This document shows positions 1-6,198 of a stretch of 7,870 nt of DNA, in pieces (position 1 is the first letter of the stretch; each line of letters opens with the position of its first letter). The notes under the pieces were generated by a model, which did not search any database, had not been told where the DNA came from, and was given only the letters and a program-made list of their open reading frames with translations. The stretch is from contig CAMPKG010000155.1 of NCBI GenBank assembly GCA_946887085.1, positions 1 through 7,870 on the forward strand, given 5' to 3'. A program made the position numbers and the translations under genes. Source of the stretch: an uncultured Sphingobacteriales bacterium (GTDB lineage: Bacteria > Bacteroidota > Bacteroidia > Chitinophagales > Chitinophagaceae).

Positions 1-2
1 AT

Positions 3-188
3 CCTGTTTTCAAAATGCATAACCTGCCGGTCAACATCGAGCACGTGAAAGCTATCTCCAAATCTATGTCGGGCTTTTACTTTGCTATTGTTTTCCAGTT
101 CAACGAAAAACAATCATTTATGTGGCGCTACCGGAGCTCTTCGGAAAGGGATAATAACTATACACGCCTTATTTCGCTGATGAAATAG
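3..188 (+). CDS. C-terminal fragment of an unrecognised protein (cut by window edge)
   Basis: An open frame runs from the left edge to a TAG stop at 186-188 and gives the last 61 residues of a protein whose start lies outside the window. The other two forward frames hit stops within the first 50 bases, so this is the only frame that can carry a gene entering from the left. The fragment is a mixed hydrophobic/aromatic and basic sequence (it contains SGFYFAIVFQF and, later, FMWRYRSS) ending LISLMK. I see no motif that names a family and no membrane anchor that is clear. Its last 20 bases overlap the 3' end of the acetyltransferase gene on the opposite strand. The reading frame is reasonably supported; the function is unknown. 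Confidence 0.5.
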   Translation, partial: PVFKMHNLPVNIEHVKAISKSMSGFYFAIVFQFNEKQSFMWRYRSSSERDNNYTRLISLMK

Positions 189-699
189 CCGTGAATTCCT
201 GTTTGCGCAAACGATACTGCGCAACACCACCATTTACACCGGCTTGTTTCATGCCATTTTTTTTCAGCACTTTTCCTGAGGCTGGATTTTCTGTGTGACA
301 GTTGCCGAAAATAAGATCGAGGTTTAGCTTTTCGAAACCGAATTTCAATACAGCTTTTACTGCTTCAGCAGCAATGCCCTTATTCCACAAAGGTTCGCCG
401 ATCCAATAGCCGATCTCCGCAAAATTATTTTGGTTGTCGAGATGCAGTCTTATTTCGCCGATAAATTCTTCGGATTCTTTCAATATGATGGCAAAAACAT
501 AACGCTGCTTGTTCTTAAAACCCTGGTGCACATAACTGATCCGGAAAACAGCGTTTGGCTCCTCGTAAGGATAGGGTATGTTGATGATGTTACCCGATAT
601 CTTTTTGTTGTTGGCATACTTCACCAACGATGGAATATCACCTACCGTAATCTTGCGCATCAGCAACCTCGGGGTATGCAGCACCGGGAACGTGTCCAT
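169..699 (-). CDS. GNAT-family N-acetyltransferase, RimJ/RimL type
   Basis: This 176-residue protein has the hallmarks of the RimJ/RimL branch of GNAT acetyltransferases, cytoplasmic enzymes that move an acetyl group from acetyl-CoA to an amine, often a protein N-terminus. The N-terminus carries the typical TPRLLMR opening (residues 9-15) followed by a DIPSL segment. The acetyl-CoA pyrophosphate-binding motif A is seen at about residues 96-112, with IGYWIGEPLWNKGIA giving the loop form of Q/RxxGxG/A. It is followed by the usual ENPAS segment near residue 137 and KVLKKNGMK, which fits motif B. Length is normal for the family. It is the last gene of a minus-strand run: its ATG (697-699) lies 2 bases after the stop of the preceding gene, so translational coupling is likely. 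The substrate cannot be told from sequence. Confidence 0.9.
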   Translation of the reverse strand: MDTFPVLHTPRLLMRKITVGDIPSLVKYANNKKISGNIINIPYPYEEPNAVFRISYVHQGFKNKQRYVFAIILKESEEFIGEIRLHLDNQNNFAEIGYWIGEPLWNKGIAAEAVKAVLKFGFEKLNLDLIFGNCHTENPASGKVLKKNGMKQAGVNGGVAQYRLRKQEFTAISSAK

Positions 700-701
700 G
701 C

Positions 702-1103
702 CTATTTTGCGCGCATCTTATTATTCTTCGCGTCGTGCGTTAGTTCTGCAAGCCCTAGCTCTTCCATCAATGGCGGTATATACATGCCAAAGCGTCCGCG
801 CAGGCCTTTTTTCAACCCATACCATCCACCAACGGGGTTGCTTGCTGAACGTCCCCAGGCTTCTACCGTACCTTCTTTTGCTGGCTTTTGCTCGTCTGCG
901 CTGCCCAGTTCCATCCAGCCACCATGCTTTTTCAACATAGCATGCAGGTCGTTGAGGCAGCGGTAGTCGTACAGCAATGTTGTTTTGCCAACTACACATA
1001 CGATCACATCTTTGCCATCTTTTGTGTCTTTATACATCTCGTAATCGGAAGTGCCGGGAGGTGTCTTCAGTTTCCAGGGATTTTCTTTAGTACCTTTTGC
1101 CAT
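702..1103 (-). CDS. Conserved uncharacterised small protein (possibly DUF6855 family)
   Basis: This is a 133-residue soluble protein with no signal peptide or membrane segment. I recognise its style as a conserved bacterial family of unknown function; my recollection of the name DUF6855 is uncertain. Conserved-looking blocks are the N-terminal NPWKLKTPPGTSDYEMY (residues 8-24), a hydrophobic strand VIVCVVGKTTLLYDYR (33-48), LHAMLKKHGGWMELGSADEQ (53-72), and a glycine/tryptophan-rich segment WGRSASNPVGGWYGLKKGLR (83-102). The C-terminal third is LRGRFGMYIPPLMEELGLAE. The tryptophans, glycines and arginines look like a compact folded domain. The gene sits between a DUF1801 gene (34 bases upstream) and a GNAT gene (2 bases downstream), so the three are probably co-transcribed. 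The start ATG (1101-1103) is preceded by an A-rich leader rather than a Shine-Dalgarno sequence. No function should be assigned. Confidence 0.8.
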   Translation of the reverse strand: MAKGTKENPWKLKTPPGTSDYEMYKDTKDGKDVIVCVVGKTTLLYDYRCLNDLHAMLKKHGGWMELGSADEQKPAKEGTVEAWGRSASNPVGGWYGLKKGLRGRFGMYIPPLMEELGLAELTHDAKNNKMRAK

Positions 1104-1137
1104 GAGTTTATTTTTTAGTGTTTTGAATGACAGTGTG

Positions 1138-1515
1138 TTATTCCTTGTCTTTCATTTTTATCCATTCTTTCACCAGCGATTGCAGCGCGGCTTTTTTTTT
1201 CTCAATGTCTTTCATATCGGTGAACTTGGCTACCCGGCCAACTGCACCATCGCCCTCCAGTAACCCCTTCTTGTCGGGTAAGCTGGCACCGTAGTGAAAC
1301 ATGAGGCTGACGTGTTTCTTGGCATTCATAAAGAAGGACGCGATATTGCCCTTGTACATAAAGGTTGGCACGGCCCATTTAATGTCTTCCTCTACCAACT
1401 CGCTTGTTTGCATGATGATCTCGCGCACACGCTGTATCTCTGCATTCATGGGGTGTGCTTTCTTCTTTAAATATTCGTCAACTTTTGCCGCACCGGGGTT
1501 AGCTGCCTTGGCCAT
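1138..1515 (-). CDS. DUF1801 domain-containing protein
   Basis: The 125-residue product matches the DUF1801 family (YdhG-like fold, related to the frataxin-like fold by my recollection), small cytoplasmic proteins of unproven function. The diagnostic core is the helix IQRVREIIMQTSELVEEDIKW followed by AVPTFMYKGNIASFFMNAKKHVSLMFHYGA, roughly residues 28-77: a predicted amphipathic helix, a short WAVPTF turn, and beta strands. A KKGLLEGDGAVGRVAKF segment and a lysine-rich C-terminal helix complete the domain. Length is typical for a stand-alone family member. It is the first gene of the minus-strand run that continues into the uncharacterised 133-residue gene and the GNAT gene, and it is divergent from the TfoX-domain gene across a 72-base spacer. 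A second DUF1801 protein lies at 6199-6597 but the two are only distantly alike. Confidence 0.85.
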   Translation of the reverse strand: MAKAANPGAAKVDEYLKKKAHPMNAEIQRVREIIMQTSELVEEDIKWAVPTFMYKGNIASFFMNAKKHVSLMFHYGASLPDKKGLLEGDGAVGRVAKFTDMKDIEKKKAALQSLVKEWIKMKDKE

Positions 1516-1570
1516 AAAAAAGGATTTGACTTAAATTTACAGATACCGCACGGGAATTTTTACCTCGCAA

Positions 1571-1587
1571 AACTTAAAAAAACGAAA
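1571..1587 (+). promoter_or_regulatory. A-rich leader in place of a Shine-Dalgarno site (TfoX-domain gene)
   Basis: The 17 bases before the ATG at 1588 read AACTTAAAAAAACGAAA, with no purine-rich AGGAGG-like match. Such A-rich leaders are known in Bacteroidota, where initiation often does not depend on anti-Shine-Dalgarno pairing. The same AAAAAACGAA string recurs before the next gene, which supports both start choices. Confidence 0.45.
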
Positions 1588-1932
1588 ATGGCCTTTAACG
1601 AAAAGATCAACGACCGGATACGAGAAGCCATAGCGGATATGCCCAACGTGGAAGAAAAGCATATGTTCGGTGGTACCTGCTTCATGCTGAACGGGAAGAT
1701 GTGCATGGGTGTAGTGCAGGACGATATGATGTGCCGGATAGGGCCGGATGCCTATGAACAGGCATTGGAAAGAAAGGGTTGCAGGGAAATGGTATTCACA
1801 GGGAAACCCATGAAAGGATATGTGTTTGTCAGCGAAGAGGGCATGAAGTCGAAAAAAGATTTCGACTACTGGATCGACCTCTGCATCAAATTCAACAAAG
1901 ACGCTAAATCATCTAAAAAGAAGAAAACATAA
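1588..1932 (+). CDS. TfoX N-terminal-domain protein
   Basis: The 114-residue product is a single TfoX/Sxy N-terminal domain. The opening helix INDRIREAIADMPNVEEKHMFGG with the KMFGG-like turn (residues 24-29), then TCFMLNGKMCMGVVQDDMMCRIG (30-52), is the recognisable core. The later KPMKGYVFVSEEG strand-turn and a closing helix DFDYWIDLCIKF also fit. In Haemophilus and E. coli, full-length Sxy/TfoX proteins switch on competence genes with CRP, but they carry an additional C-terminal domain that is absent here. A competence role should therefore not be transferred; short proteins of this type are widespread and uncharacterised. The C-terminus is a lysine-rich tail (KSSKKKKT). Four cysteines (31, 39, 49, 65) and many methionines fall within the core. 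It leads a probable two-gene operon with the VOC gene 21 bases downstream. Confidence 0.88.
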   Translation: MAFNEKINDRIREAIADMPNVEEKHMFGGTCFMLNGKMCMGVVQDDMMCRIGPDAYEQALERKGCREMVFTGKPMKGYVFVSEEGMKSKKDFDYWIDLCIKFNKDAKSSKKKKT

Positions 1933-1935
1933 ACA

Positions 1936-1953
1936 ACTAAAAAACGAACAAAT
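1936..1953 (+). promoter_or_regulatory. A-rich leader before the VOC gene
   Basis: The spacer before the ATG at 1954 contains CTAAAAAACGAACAAAT, which shares AAAAAACGAA with the leader of the upstream TfoX gene and lacks a Shine-Dalgarno match. It is most simply read as a translation-initiation region of the Bacteroidota type. Confidence 0.4.
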
Positions 1954-2322
1954 ATGACAAACGCAATCAACTGGTTTGAGATACCGGTGTCCGATTTTGA
2001 CAGGGCTAAGGCCTTTTACAGCAAGCTATTCAATGCTGAGATCCAGGAAATGCCTCATCCCGAGTATAGGTATGGCATGCTTCCTGCAGACATGCAGAAT
2101 GGTATTGGTGGCGGCATTGTACAGGGCAACGGATTTGAGCCATCTTCAAAAGGAGCGCTTGTTTACCTGAATGGCGGCGATGACCTGAGCGGCCCGCTAT
2201 CAAGGGTAGAAGCAGCCGGCGGAAAAATTGTACTGCCAAAAACATCCATTGGCCCAAATGGTTTTATGGCGCATTTTATTGATACGGAAGGCAATAAGGT
2301 GGCGTTGCACTCAATGAATTAA
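1954..2322 (+). CDS. VOC family protein (glyoxalase/bleomycin-resistance fold)
   Basis: This 122-residue protein is a single vicinal-oxygen-chelate module pair. The start INWFEIPVSDFDRAKAFYSKLF (about residues 5-26) is the classic VOC first strand and helix, with Glu9 where many members place a metal ligand. The C-terminal end GPNGFMAHFIDTEGNKVALHSM (about 101-121) is the classic last strand pair, with a glutamate in DTEGN that may also ligand metal. The middle holds a glycine-rich GIGGGIVQGNG loop. Length is normal for single-chain members, which usually dimerise. Family activities range from glyoxalase and extradiol cleavage to antibiotic binding, and substrate is not predictable here. It follows the TfoX-domain gene by 21 bases and is followed by a strong intrinsic terminator, so it ends the transcript. 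Confidence 0.9.
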   Translation: MTNAINWFEIPVSDFDRAKAFYSKLFNAEIQEMPHPEYRYGMLPADMQNGIGGGIVQGNGFEPSSKGALVYLNGGDDLSGPLSRVEAAGGKIVLPKTSIGPNGFMAHFIDTEGNKVALHSMN

Positions 2323-2329
2323 GCTTATC

Positions 2330-2357
2330 AAACCGGTACCTGCAGTGCCGGTTTTTT
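2330..2357 (+). terminator. Rho-independent terminator after the TfoX-VOC operon
   Basis: A 10-base-pair stem is formed by AAACCGGTAC (2330-2339) and GTGCCGGTTT (2345-2354), with one G-T wobble and a five-base loop CTGCA. It is followed directly by an uninterrupted T run (six Ts at 2352-2357, the first three shared with the stem). It begins 8 bases after the VOC stop codon. The stem could also form on the other strand, but there the T run is short (TTTGAT), so termination is expected mainly for plus-strand transcription. The last two bases belong to the stop codon of the convergent SRPBCC gene. Confidence 0.85.
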
Positions 2358-2793
2358 ATTGCCCTTCCAGTATCCGCTTTATATTCTTCAGATCTTTTTC
2401 ATTGGCCTTTCGCATCATCATGGCCATGAACGGTGCAAATATTTTCGAGAACCCCGAAGGATTGCCGCGGTTGCGTAATGTCATCCGGGTTGTATGTTCG
2501 TTCAAAGCCTCCCATGTATAGATGGTCTCCATCGGGAACGGGCCTTCGGCCGTACGCATTATCAGCTTCTTCCCCGGCACATACTCTGTGAACTCATAAG
2601 TATATGCCAGTTGTTTACCCATGAAATGCGCTATGAATGCAACCTTGCTGCCGATCTTCAGGGGTTTCGGTGTCTTCCATTTTGCCGACTTGATGTTCAC
2701 ATACCATTCCGGGGCGTTGTCGGGATTTGCCGCATATTCCGATACTTTAGCCAGCGGCGCATTAATATCAATCTGTGTCAATACATCAACCAT
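2356..2793 (-). CDS. SRPBCC family protein (polyketide cyclase/START-like fold)
   Basis: The 145-residue product has the START/Bet v1-like helix-grip fold of SRPBCC proteins, which form a deep hydrophobic pocket for lipids or other small ligands. Evidence is the opening strand [27 protein letters not shown] (a PxxVFxxxxDPxNxPxW-like motif), then the strands [39 protein letters not shown]. The strand MTLRNRGNP and a long C-terminal helix rich in Met and Lys close the domain. I chose the ATG at 2791-2793 because the family motif begins directly after it. The frame stays open upstream (ATG at 2809-2811, TTG at 2839-2841), but that extension looks unlike the family and runs into a candidate promoter. 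The gene converges on the TfoX-VOC operon, sharing its terminator T run, and diverges from the amidohydrolase gene. Ligand unknown. Confidence 0.87.
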   Translation of the reverse strand: MVDVLTQIDINAPLAKVSEYAANPDNAPEWYVNIKSAKWKTPKPLKIGSKVAFIAHFMGKQLAYTYEFTEYVPGKKLIMRTAEGPFPMETIYTWEALNEHTTRMTLRNRGNPSGFSKIFAPFMAMMMRKANEKDLKNIKRILEGQ

Positions 2794-2819
2794 AAGAAGT
2801 CGTTGAGTCATAAAGTTCT

Positions 2820-2852
2820 TAAATATATTCCGACGTACCAATCATAATCAAT
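2820..2852 (-). promoter_or_regulatory. Candidate Bacteroidota-type promoter for the SRPBCC gene
   Basis: On the minus strand TATATTTA (2827-2820) matches the TAnnTTTG -7 element at all but the last base, and ATTG (2852-2849) lies 21 bases upstream as a 3-of-4 match to the TTTG -33 element. It would place the transcript start just before the chosen ATG at 2793 and too late for the longer reading frames. Both elements are imperfect in an AT-rich stretch, so this is tentative. Confidence 0.3.
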
Positions 2853-2882
2853 AATCCCCCTTTCTCTAACGTTGCGAATTGC

Positions 2883-2913
2883 TTTCATGCGAGCCAGGGG
2901 TTATCTATCTTTA
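2883..2913 (+). promoter_or_regulatory. Candidate Bacteroidota-type promoter for the propeller-amidohydrolase gene
   Basis: TTTC (2883-2886) and TATCTTTA (2906-2913) are separated by exactly 19 bases, resembling the known Bacteroidota pair TTTG-N19-TAnnTTTG with one mismatch in each element. Transcription would start around 2918-2922, a short leader before the ATG at 2932. This would exclude the upstream in-frame ATG at 2887 as a start. It is a pattern match only. Confidence 0.4.
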
Positions 2914-2931
2914 CTCCTCAATCATTGCCTT

Positions 2932-5900
2932 ATGCGTTTAAGTTCGCTGGCGGGCGCTTTGCTGCTTGCACCTGCTGTATTGCTTGCCGAGGATAAGAAG
3001 AAATGGGATGTGAATAATTCCGGTGGCCCTCAAAAAGAAGTTTCGTTCACCACCAATGAAGGCACCTGGATGAGCCTTGACGTATCGCCAGATGGCGGCG
3101 AGATAGTCTTCGACTTGCTGGGCGATATTTATATAATGCCTGCAACAGGCGGAACGGCTAAAGTCCTGAGGCAAGGCAAGGCAATGGAAGTGCAGCCGCG
3201 TTTCAGTCCCGATGGTAAGAAGATATCTTTTACATCGGATGCAGCTGGTGGAGATAATGTCTGGATCATGGATAGGAACGGCAGCAATGCAAAACAAATA
3301 ACCAGGGAAAGTTTCCGGTTGCTGAATAACGGCGTGTGGACGCCTGATGGTAACTACATCGTCGCACGGAAACATTTTACTTCCACCCGTTCGCTGGGCG
3401 CAGGTGAAATATGGATGTACCATATCAATGGCGGTAACGGTTTGCAGTTAACGGTCAAGAAGAACGACCAGCAGGATGTGAACGAGCCTGTCGTTTCACC
3501 AGATGGGCAATATGTTTATTACAGCGAAGACATGTACCCCGGCGGGCATTTCCAATACAATAAAAACCCCAACGACCAGATCTTCGTCATCAAACGCTTC
3601 GACCGTGAGACGGGGAAGAACGAACAAGTGACAGGTGGTCCCGGTGGCGCGGTTCGCCCGCAAATATCACATAGCGGCAAACACCTCGCCTTTGTAAAGC
3701 GTGTGCGTACCAAAACTGCCCTCTACCTCCGCGATATTGAAACCGGTGAAGAATGGCCCGTGTACGATAAGCTCTCGAAAGACCAGCAGGAAGCATGGAC
3801 AACCTTTGGTATCTATCCCGGCTTTGCATGGACGCCCGATGATAAGCATATAGTAATATGGGCCGGCGGCAAGATCATGAAGGTGAATGTGAAGGGCGCG
3901 AACGAAGCAACGGAAATTCCGTTTACTGCAAATGTGAAACAGCAGATCACCGATGTTGTCCGCTTTCAGCAGGATATGAATGCCGATGAATTCAACGTGA
4001 ATGTTATCAGGCAAGCCACTACCTCGCCTGATGGAAAATGGCTGGTGTTCAATGCGCTCGGGCACTTGTATAAAAAAGAATTGCCTGACGGAGAACCTGA
4101 GCGTATCACTAATGCATTGGAGTATGAGAATGATCCAACGTTCGCGCCCGATGGTAAGAATATTGTTTACGTAACCTGGAATGATAGTACAACCGGCAGC
4201 CTGAGCAGGGTAAAACTTTCAGGTGGCAAACCCGAACGCCTAACCAATAAAAAAGGAAAGTTTCGTACTCCGTCGTATTCCAACGATGGTAAATGGATAG
4301 TGTACGAGCGTGAAGGCAGTAGTAATATCACAGGTAATTCTTACACGTCGAAGCCCGGATTGTACATTATCTCGGCCAATGGGGGTAAAGAAGAATTTGT
4401 AACAGATAAAGGTCGTAACCCCGCCTTCAGCAAAAACGGTCAGCGTATTTACTATGATGCTGGCGGTGGACTTGAAAAATCATTCGGATCATGTAACCGG
4501 GATGGCAACGAAGAGCGTACCATATTCAAATCGACTTACGGCAGGCAATTTACCGTGTCGCCGGACGAGAACTGGGTGGCTTATGTGAACCTGAACCAGG
4601 TATACATAGCAGCGTTTCCGCATACTGGGAGGCCAATAACCATCGGCAGCGACTCTGCTGATTTCCCGGTAAGACGTGTGTCGAAAGATGCAGGTATTAA
4701 CCTGCATTGGAGCGGAAATGGCAGGATGCTGCACTATACGCTCGGTAATGAATACTATACTATCAACCTGAACGACCTCTTCCAGTTCGTCGGTGGTAAC
4801 CCTGACTCAACTTTCTTTATCCCGGCTAAAGGATTGAAGATCGGCCTGAAAACGAAAACGGATAAACCGTCTGGCCAGATCGCATTTACGAATGCTCGCA
4901 TCATCACTATGGACGATGCCGGCGTCATAGAGAACGGAACGGTATTGATCGATGGAAATATCATCAAAGCTGTTGGCAAGTCAGGCCAGGTGAACATTCC
5001 TTCATCTGCCAAACGTATTGATTGCAACGGCAAGACTATTATGCCCGGCTTCATCGATGCACACGCGCATGTTGGCCATTTCGGCGGTGGCATTCTGCCG
5101 GAGAAACACTGGCCTTATTATACCAACCTGGCCTACGGTGTTACCACCACACACGACCCTTCGGCAAGCAGTGAATTGGTATTCGGGCAAGGTGAGCTGG
5201 TAAAGGCAGGGATGATGGTAGGTCCGCGGGTGTTTTCTACCGGTACTATTCTTTACGGTGCGGATGGCGATGCAAAAACGATCGTTAACAACATCAACGA
5301 TGCAAAAAGCGCCTTGCTGCGCACCAAAGCCTACGGCGCCTTCAGCGTAAAGAGCTATAACCAGCCCCGCCGCGACCAGAGACAACAGATAATAGAAGCA
5401 GCACGCGAATTAAAAATGAACGTAGTACCTGAGGGTGGCTCATTCTTCAATCACAATATCAGTATGATACTGGATGGCCATACAACCATAGAACATAATC
5501 TCCCCGTGGCACCGTTGTACAATGATGTTATCCAGCTTTGGAAAAATTCAGGCACTGCCGCCACGCCGACACTCATCGTTTCTTATGGCGGTTTGTCAGG
5601 TGAATACTATTGGTATCAGCATACCAATGTTTGGGAGAAAGAAAGGCTCCTGCGTTTTACGCCACGTGCTATTATCGACACGCGCAGCAGGCACCGAACT
5701 ATGGCACCAGAAGAAGAGTATGAGAATGGGCATATCCTCGTTTCAAAGAGTTTGAAAAAACTGATTGATGAAGGCGTACTTGTAAATATGGGCGCCCACG
5801 GACAGCTGCAGGGCCTTGGCGCACACTGGGAGATCTGGATGATGCAGCAGGGTGGTATGACCCCGATGGAGGCATTGCGCACAGCAACGATCAACTCTGC

Positions 5901-6165
5901 AAAAAGCCTTGGCTTTGATGAACAGACAGGCTCGCTGAAAGCAGGCAAACTAGCCGACCTGATAGTTATGGACAAAAACCCGCTGGAGAATATTTATAAT
6001 ACAGAAAGCGTAAAGTACACGATGGTCAATGGAAGGTTATATGACGCCGAAACAATGAACGAGATCGGCAATTATAATAAACCACGAACAAGATTCTACT
6101 GGGAGATAAGCAAGAATGCTGAAACCTTTCCTTGGTACGAGGGGGATACGCACGAGGAGGATTAA
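2932..6165 (+). CDS. Exported TolB-like propeller/amidohydrolase fusion protein
   Basis: A 1077-residue periplasmic protein with two parts. The start at 2932 gives a clean Sec signal peptide (MRLSSLAGALLLAPAVLLA, then EDKKKW), with likely signal peptidase I cleavage near residue 19; no lipobox cysteine. The frame is open back to an ATG at 2887 and a TTG at 2872, but those would bury the signal peptide. Residues about 45-620 hold roughly twelve PD40/WD40-like motifs (variants of SPDGKxIxF, for example residues 52-55 and 92-95), enough for two propellers of about six blades. Residues about 650-1060 form an amidohydrolase barrel: DAHAH with His711 and His713, SVKSY with Lys807 as candidate carboxylated bridging lysine, IEHN with His855, then AGKLADLIVMDKNPL near the end. 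The usual fifth-strand His and eighth-strand Asp appear replaced (EGG at 834-836, GAHGQ at 954-958). Family members are described as hydrolases of unknown substrate, perhaps peptides or cyclic amides. It stands alone between divergent promoters and a DUF1801 gene 33 bases downstream. Confidence 0.92.
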   Translation: MRLSSLAGALLLAPAVLLAEDKKKWDVNNSGGPQKEVSFTTNEGTWMSLDVSPDGGEIVFDLLGDIYIMPATGGTAKVLRQGKAMEVQPRFSPDGKKISFTSDAAGGDNVWIMDRNGSNAKQITRESFRLLNNGVWTPDGNYIVARKHFTSTRSLGAGEIWMYHINGGNGLQLTVKKNDQQDVNEPVVSPDGQYVYYSEDMYPGGHFQYNKNPNDQIFVIKRFDRETGKNEQVTGGPGGAVRPQISHSGKHLAFVKRVRTKTALYLRDIETGEEWPVYDKLSKDQQEAWTTFGIYPGFAWTPDDKHIVIWAGGKIMKVNVKGANEATEIPFTANVKQQITDVVRFQQDMNADEFNVNVIRQATTSPDGKWLVFNALGHLYKKELPDGEPERITNALEYENDPTFAPDGKNIVYVTWNDSTTGSLSRVKLSGGKPERLTNKKGKFRTPSYSNDGKWIVYEREGSSNITGNSYTSKPGLYIISANGGKEEFVTDKGRNPAFSKNGQRIYYDAGGGLEKSFGSCNRDGNEERTIFKSTYGRQFTVSPDENWVAYVNLNQVYIAAFPHTGRPITIGSDSADFPVRRVSKDAGINLHWSGNGRMLHYTLGNEYYTINLNDLFQFVGGNPDSTFFIPAKGLKIGLKTKTDKPSGQIAFTNARIITMDDAGVIENGTVLIDGNIIKAVGKSGQVNIPSSAKRIDCNGKTIMPGFIDAHAHVGHFGGGILPEKHWPYYTNLAYGVTTTHDPSASSELVFGQGELVKAGMMVGPRVFSTGTILYGADGDAKTIVNNINDAKSALLRTKAYGAFSVKSYNQPRRDQRQQIIEAARELKMNVVPEGGSFFNHNISMILDGHTTIEHNLPVAPLYNDVIQLWKNSGTAATPTLIVSYGGLSGEYYWYQHTNVWEKERLLRFTPRAIIDTRSRHRTMAPEEEYENGHILVSKSLKKLIDEGVLVNMGAHGQLQGLGAHWEIWMMQQGGMTPMEALRTATINSAKSLGFDEQTGSLKAGKLADLIVMDKNPLENIYNTESVKYTMVNGRLYDAETMNEIGNYNKPRTRFYWEISKNAETFPWYEGDTHEED

Positions 6166-6198
6166 GGTAGTTAGATTAACCTCACGTAAAGATCTGCT

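Noticed and set aside
430..966. Long plus-strand open frame of 178 codons opposite the GNAT and uncharacterised genes
   Set aside because: It is antisense to two well-supported genes, its product has no family-like pattern, and it crosses the junction of both genes.
1532..1539. Palindromic TAAATTTA in the DUF1801/TfoX divergent spacer as a promoter element
   Set aside because: No TTTG-like partner lies 19-21 bases upstream on either strand, so it is not separable from background AT-rich sequence.
2794..2841. N-terminal extension of the SRPBCC protein from TTG 2841 or ATG 2811
   Set aside because: The extra residues do not resemble the family and the region contains a candidate -7 element; the family motif starts right after the ATG at 2793.
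2872..2931. N-terminal extension of the large protein from TTG 2872 or ATG 2887
   Set aside because: It would place 15-20 residues before an obvious signal peptide and overlap the candidate promoter; the ATG at 2932 is the better start.
5616..5975. Minus-strand open frame of 119 codons inside the amidohydrolase gene
   Set aside because: It lies fully opposite the conserved barrel sequence and its product is a low-quality Ser/Pro/Cys-rich shadow.
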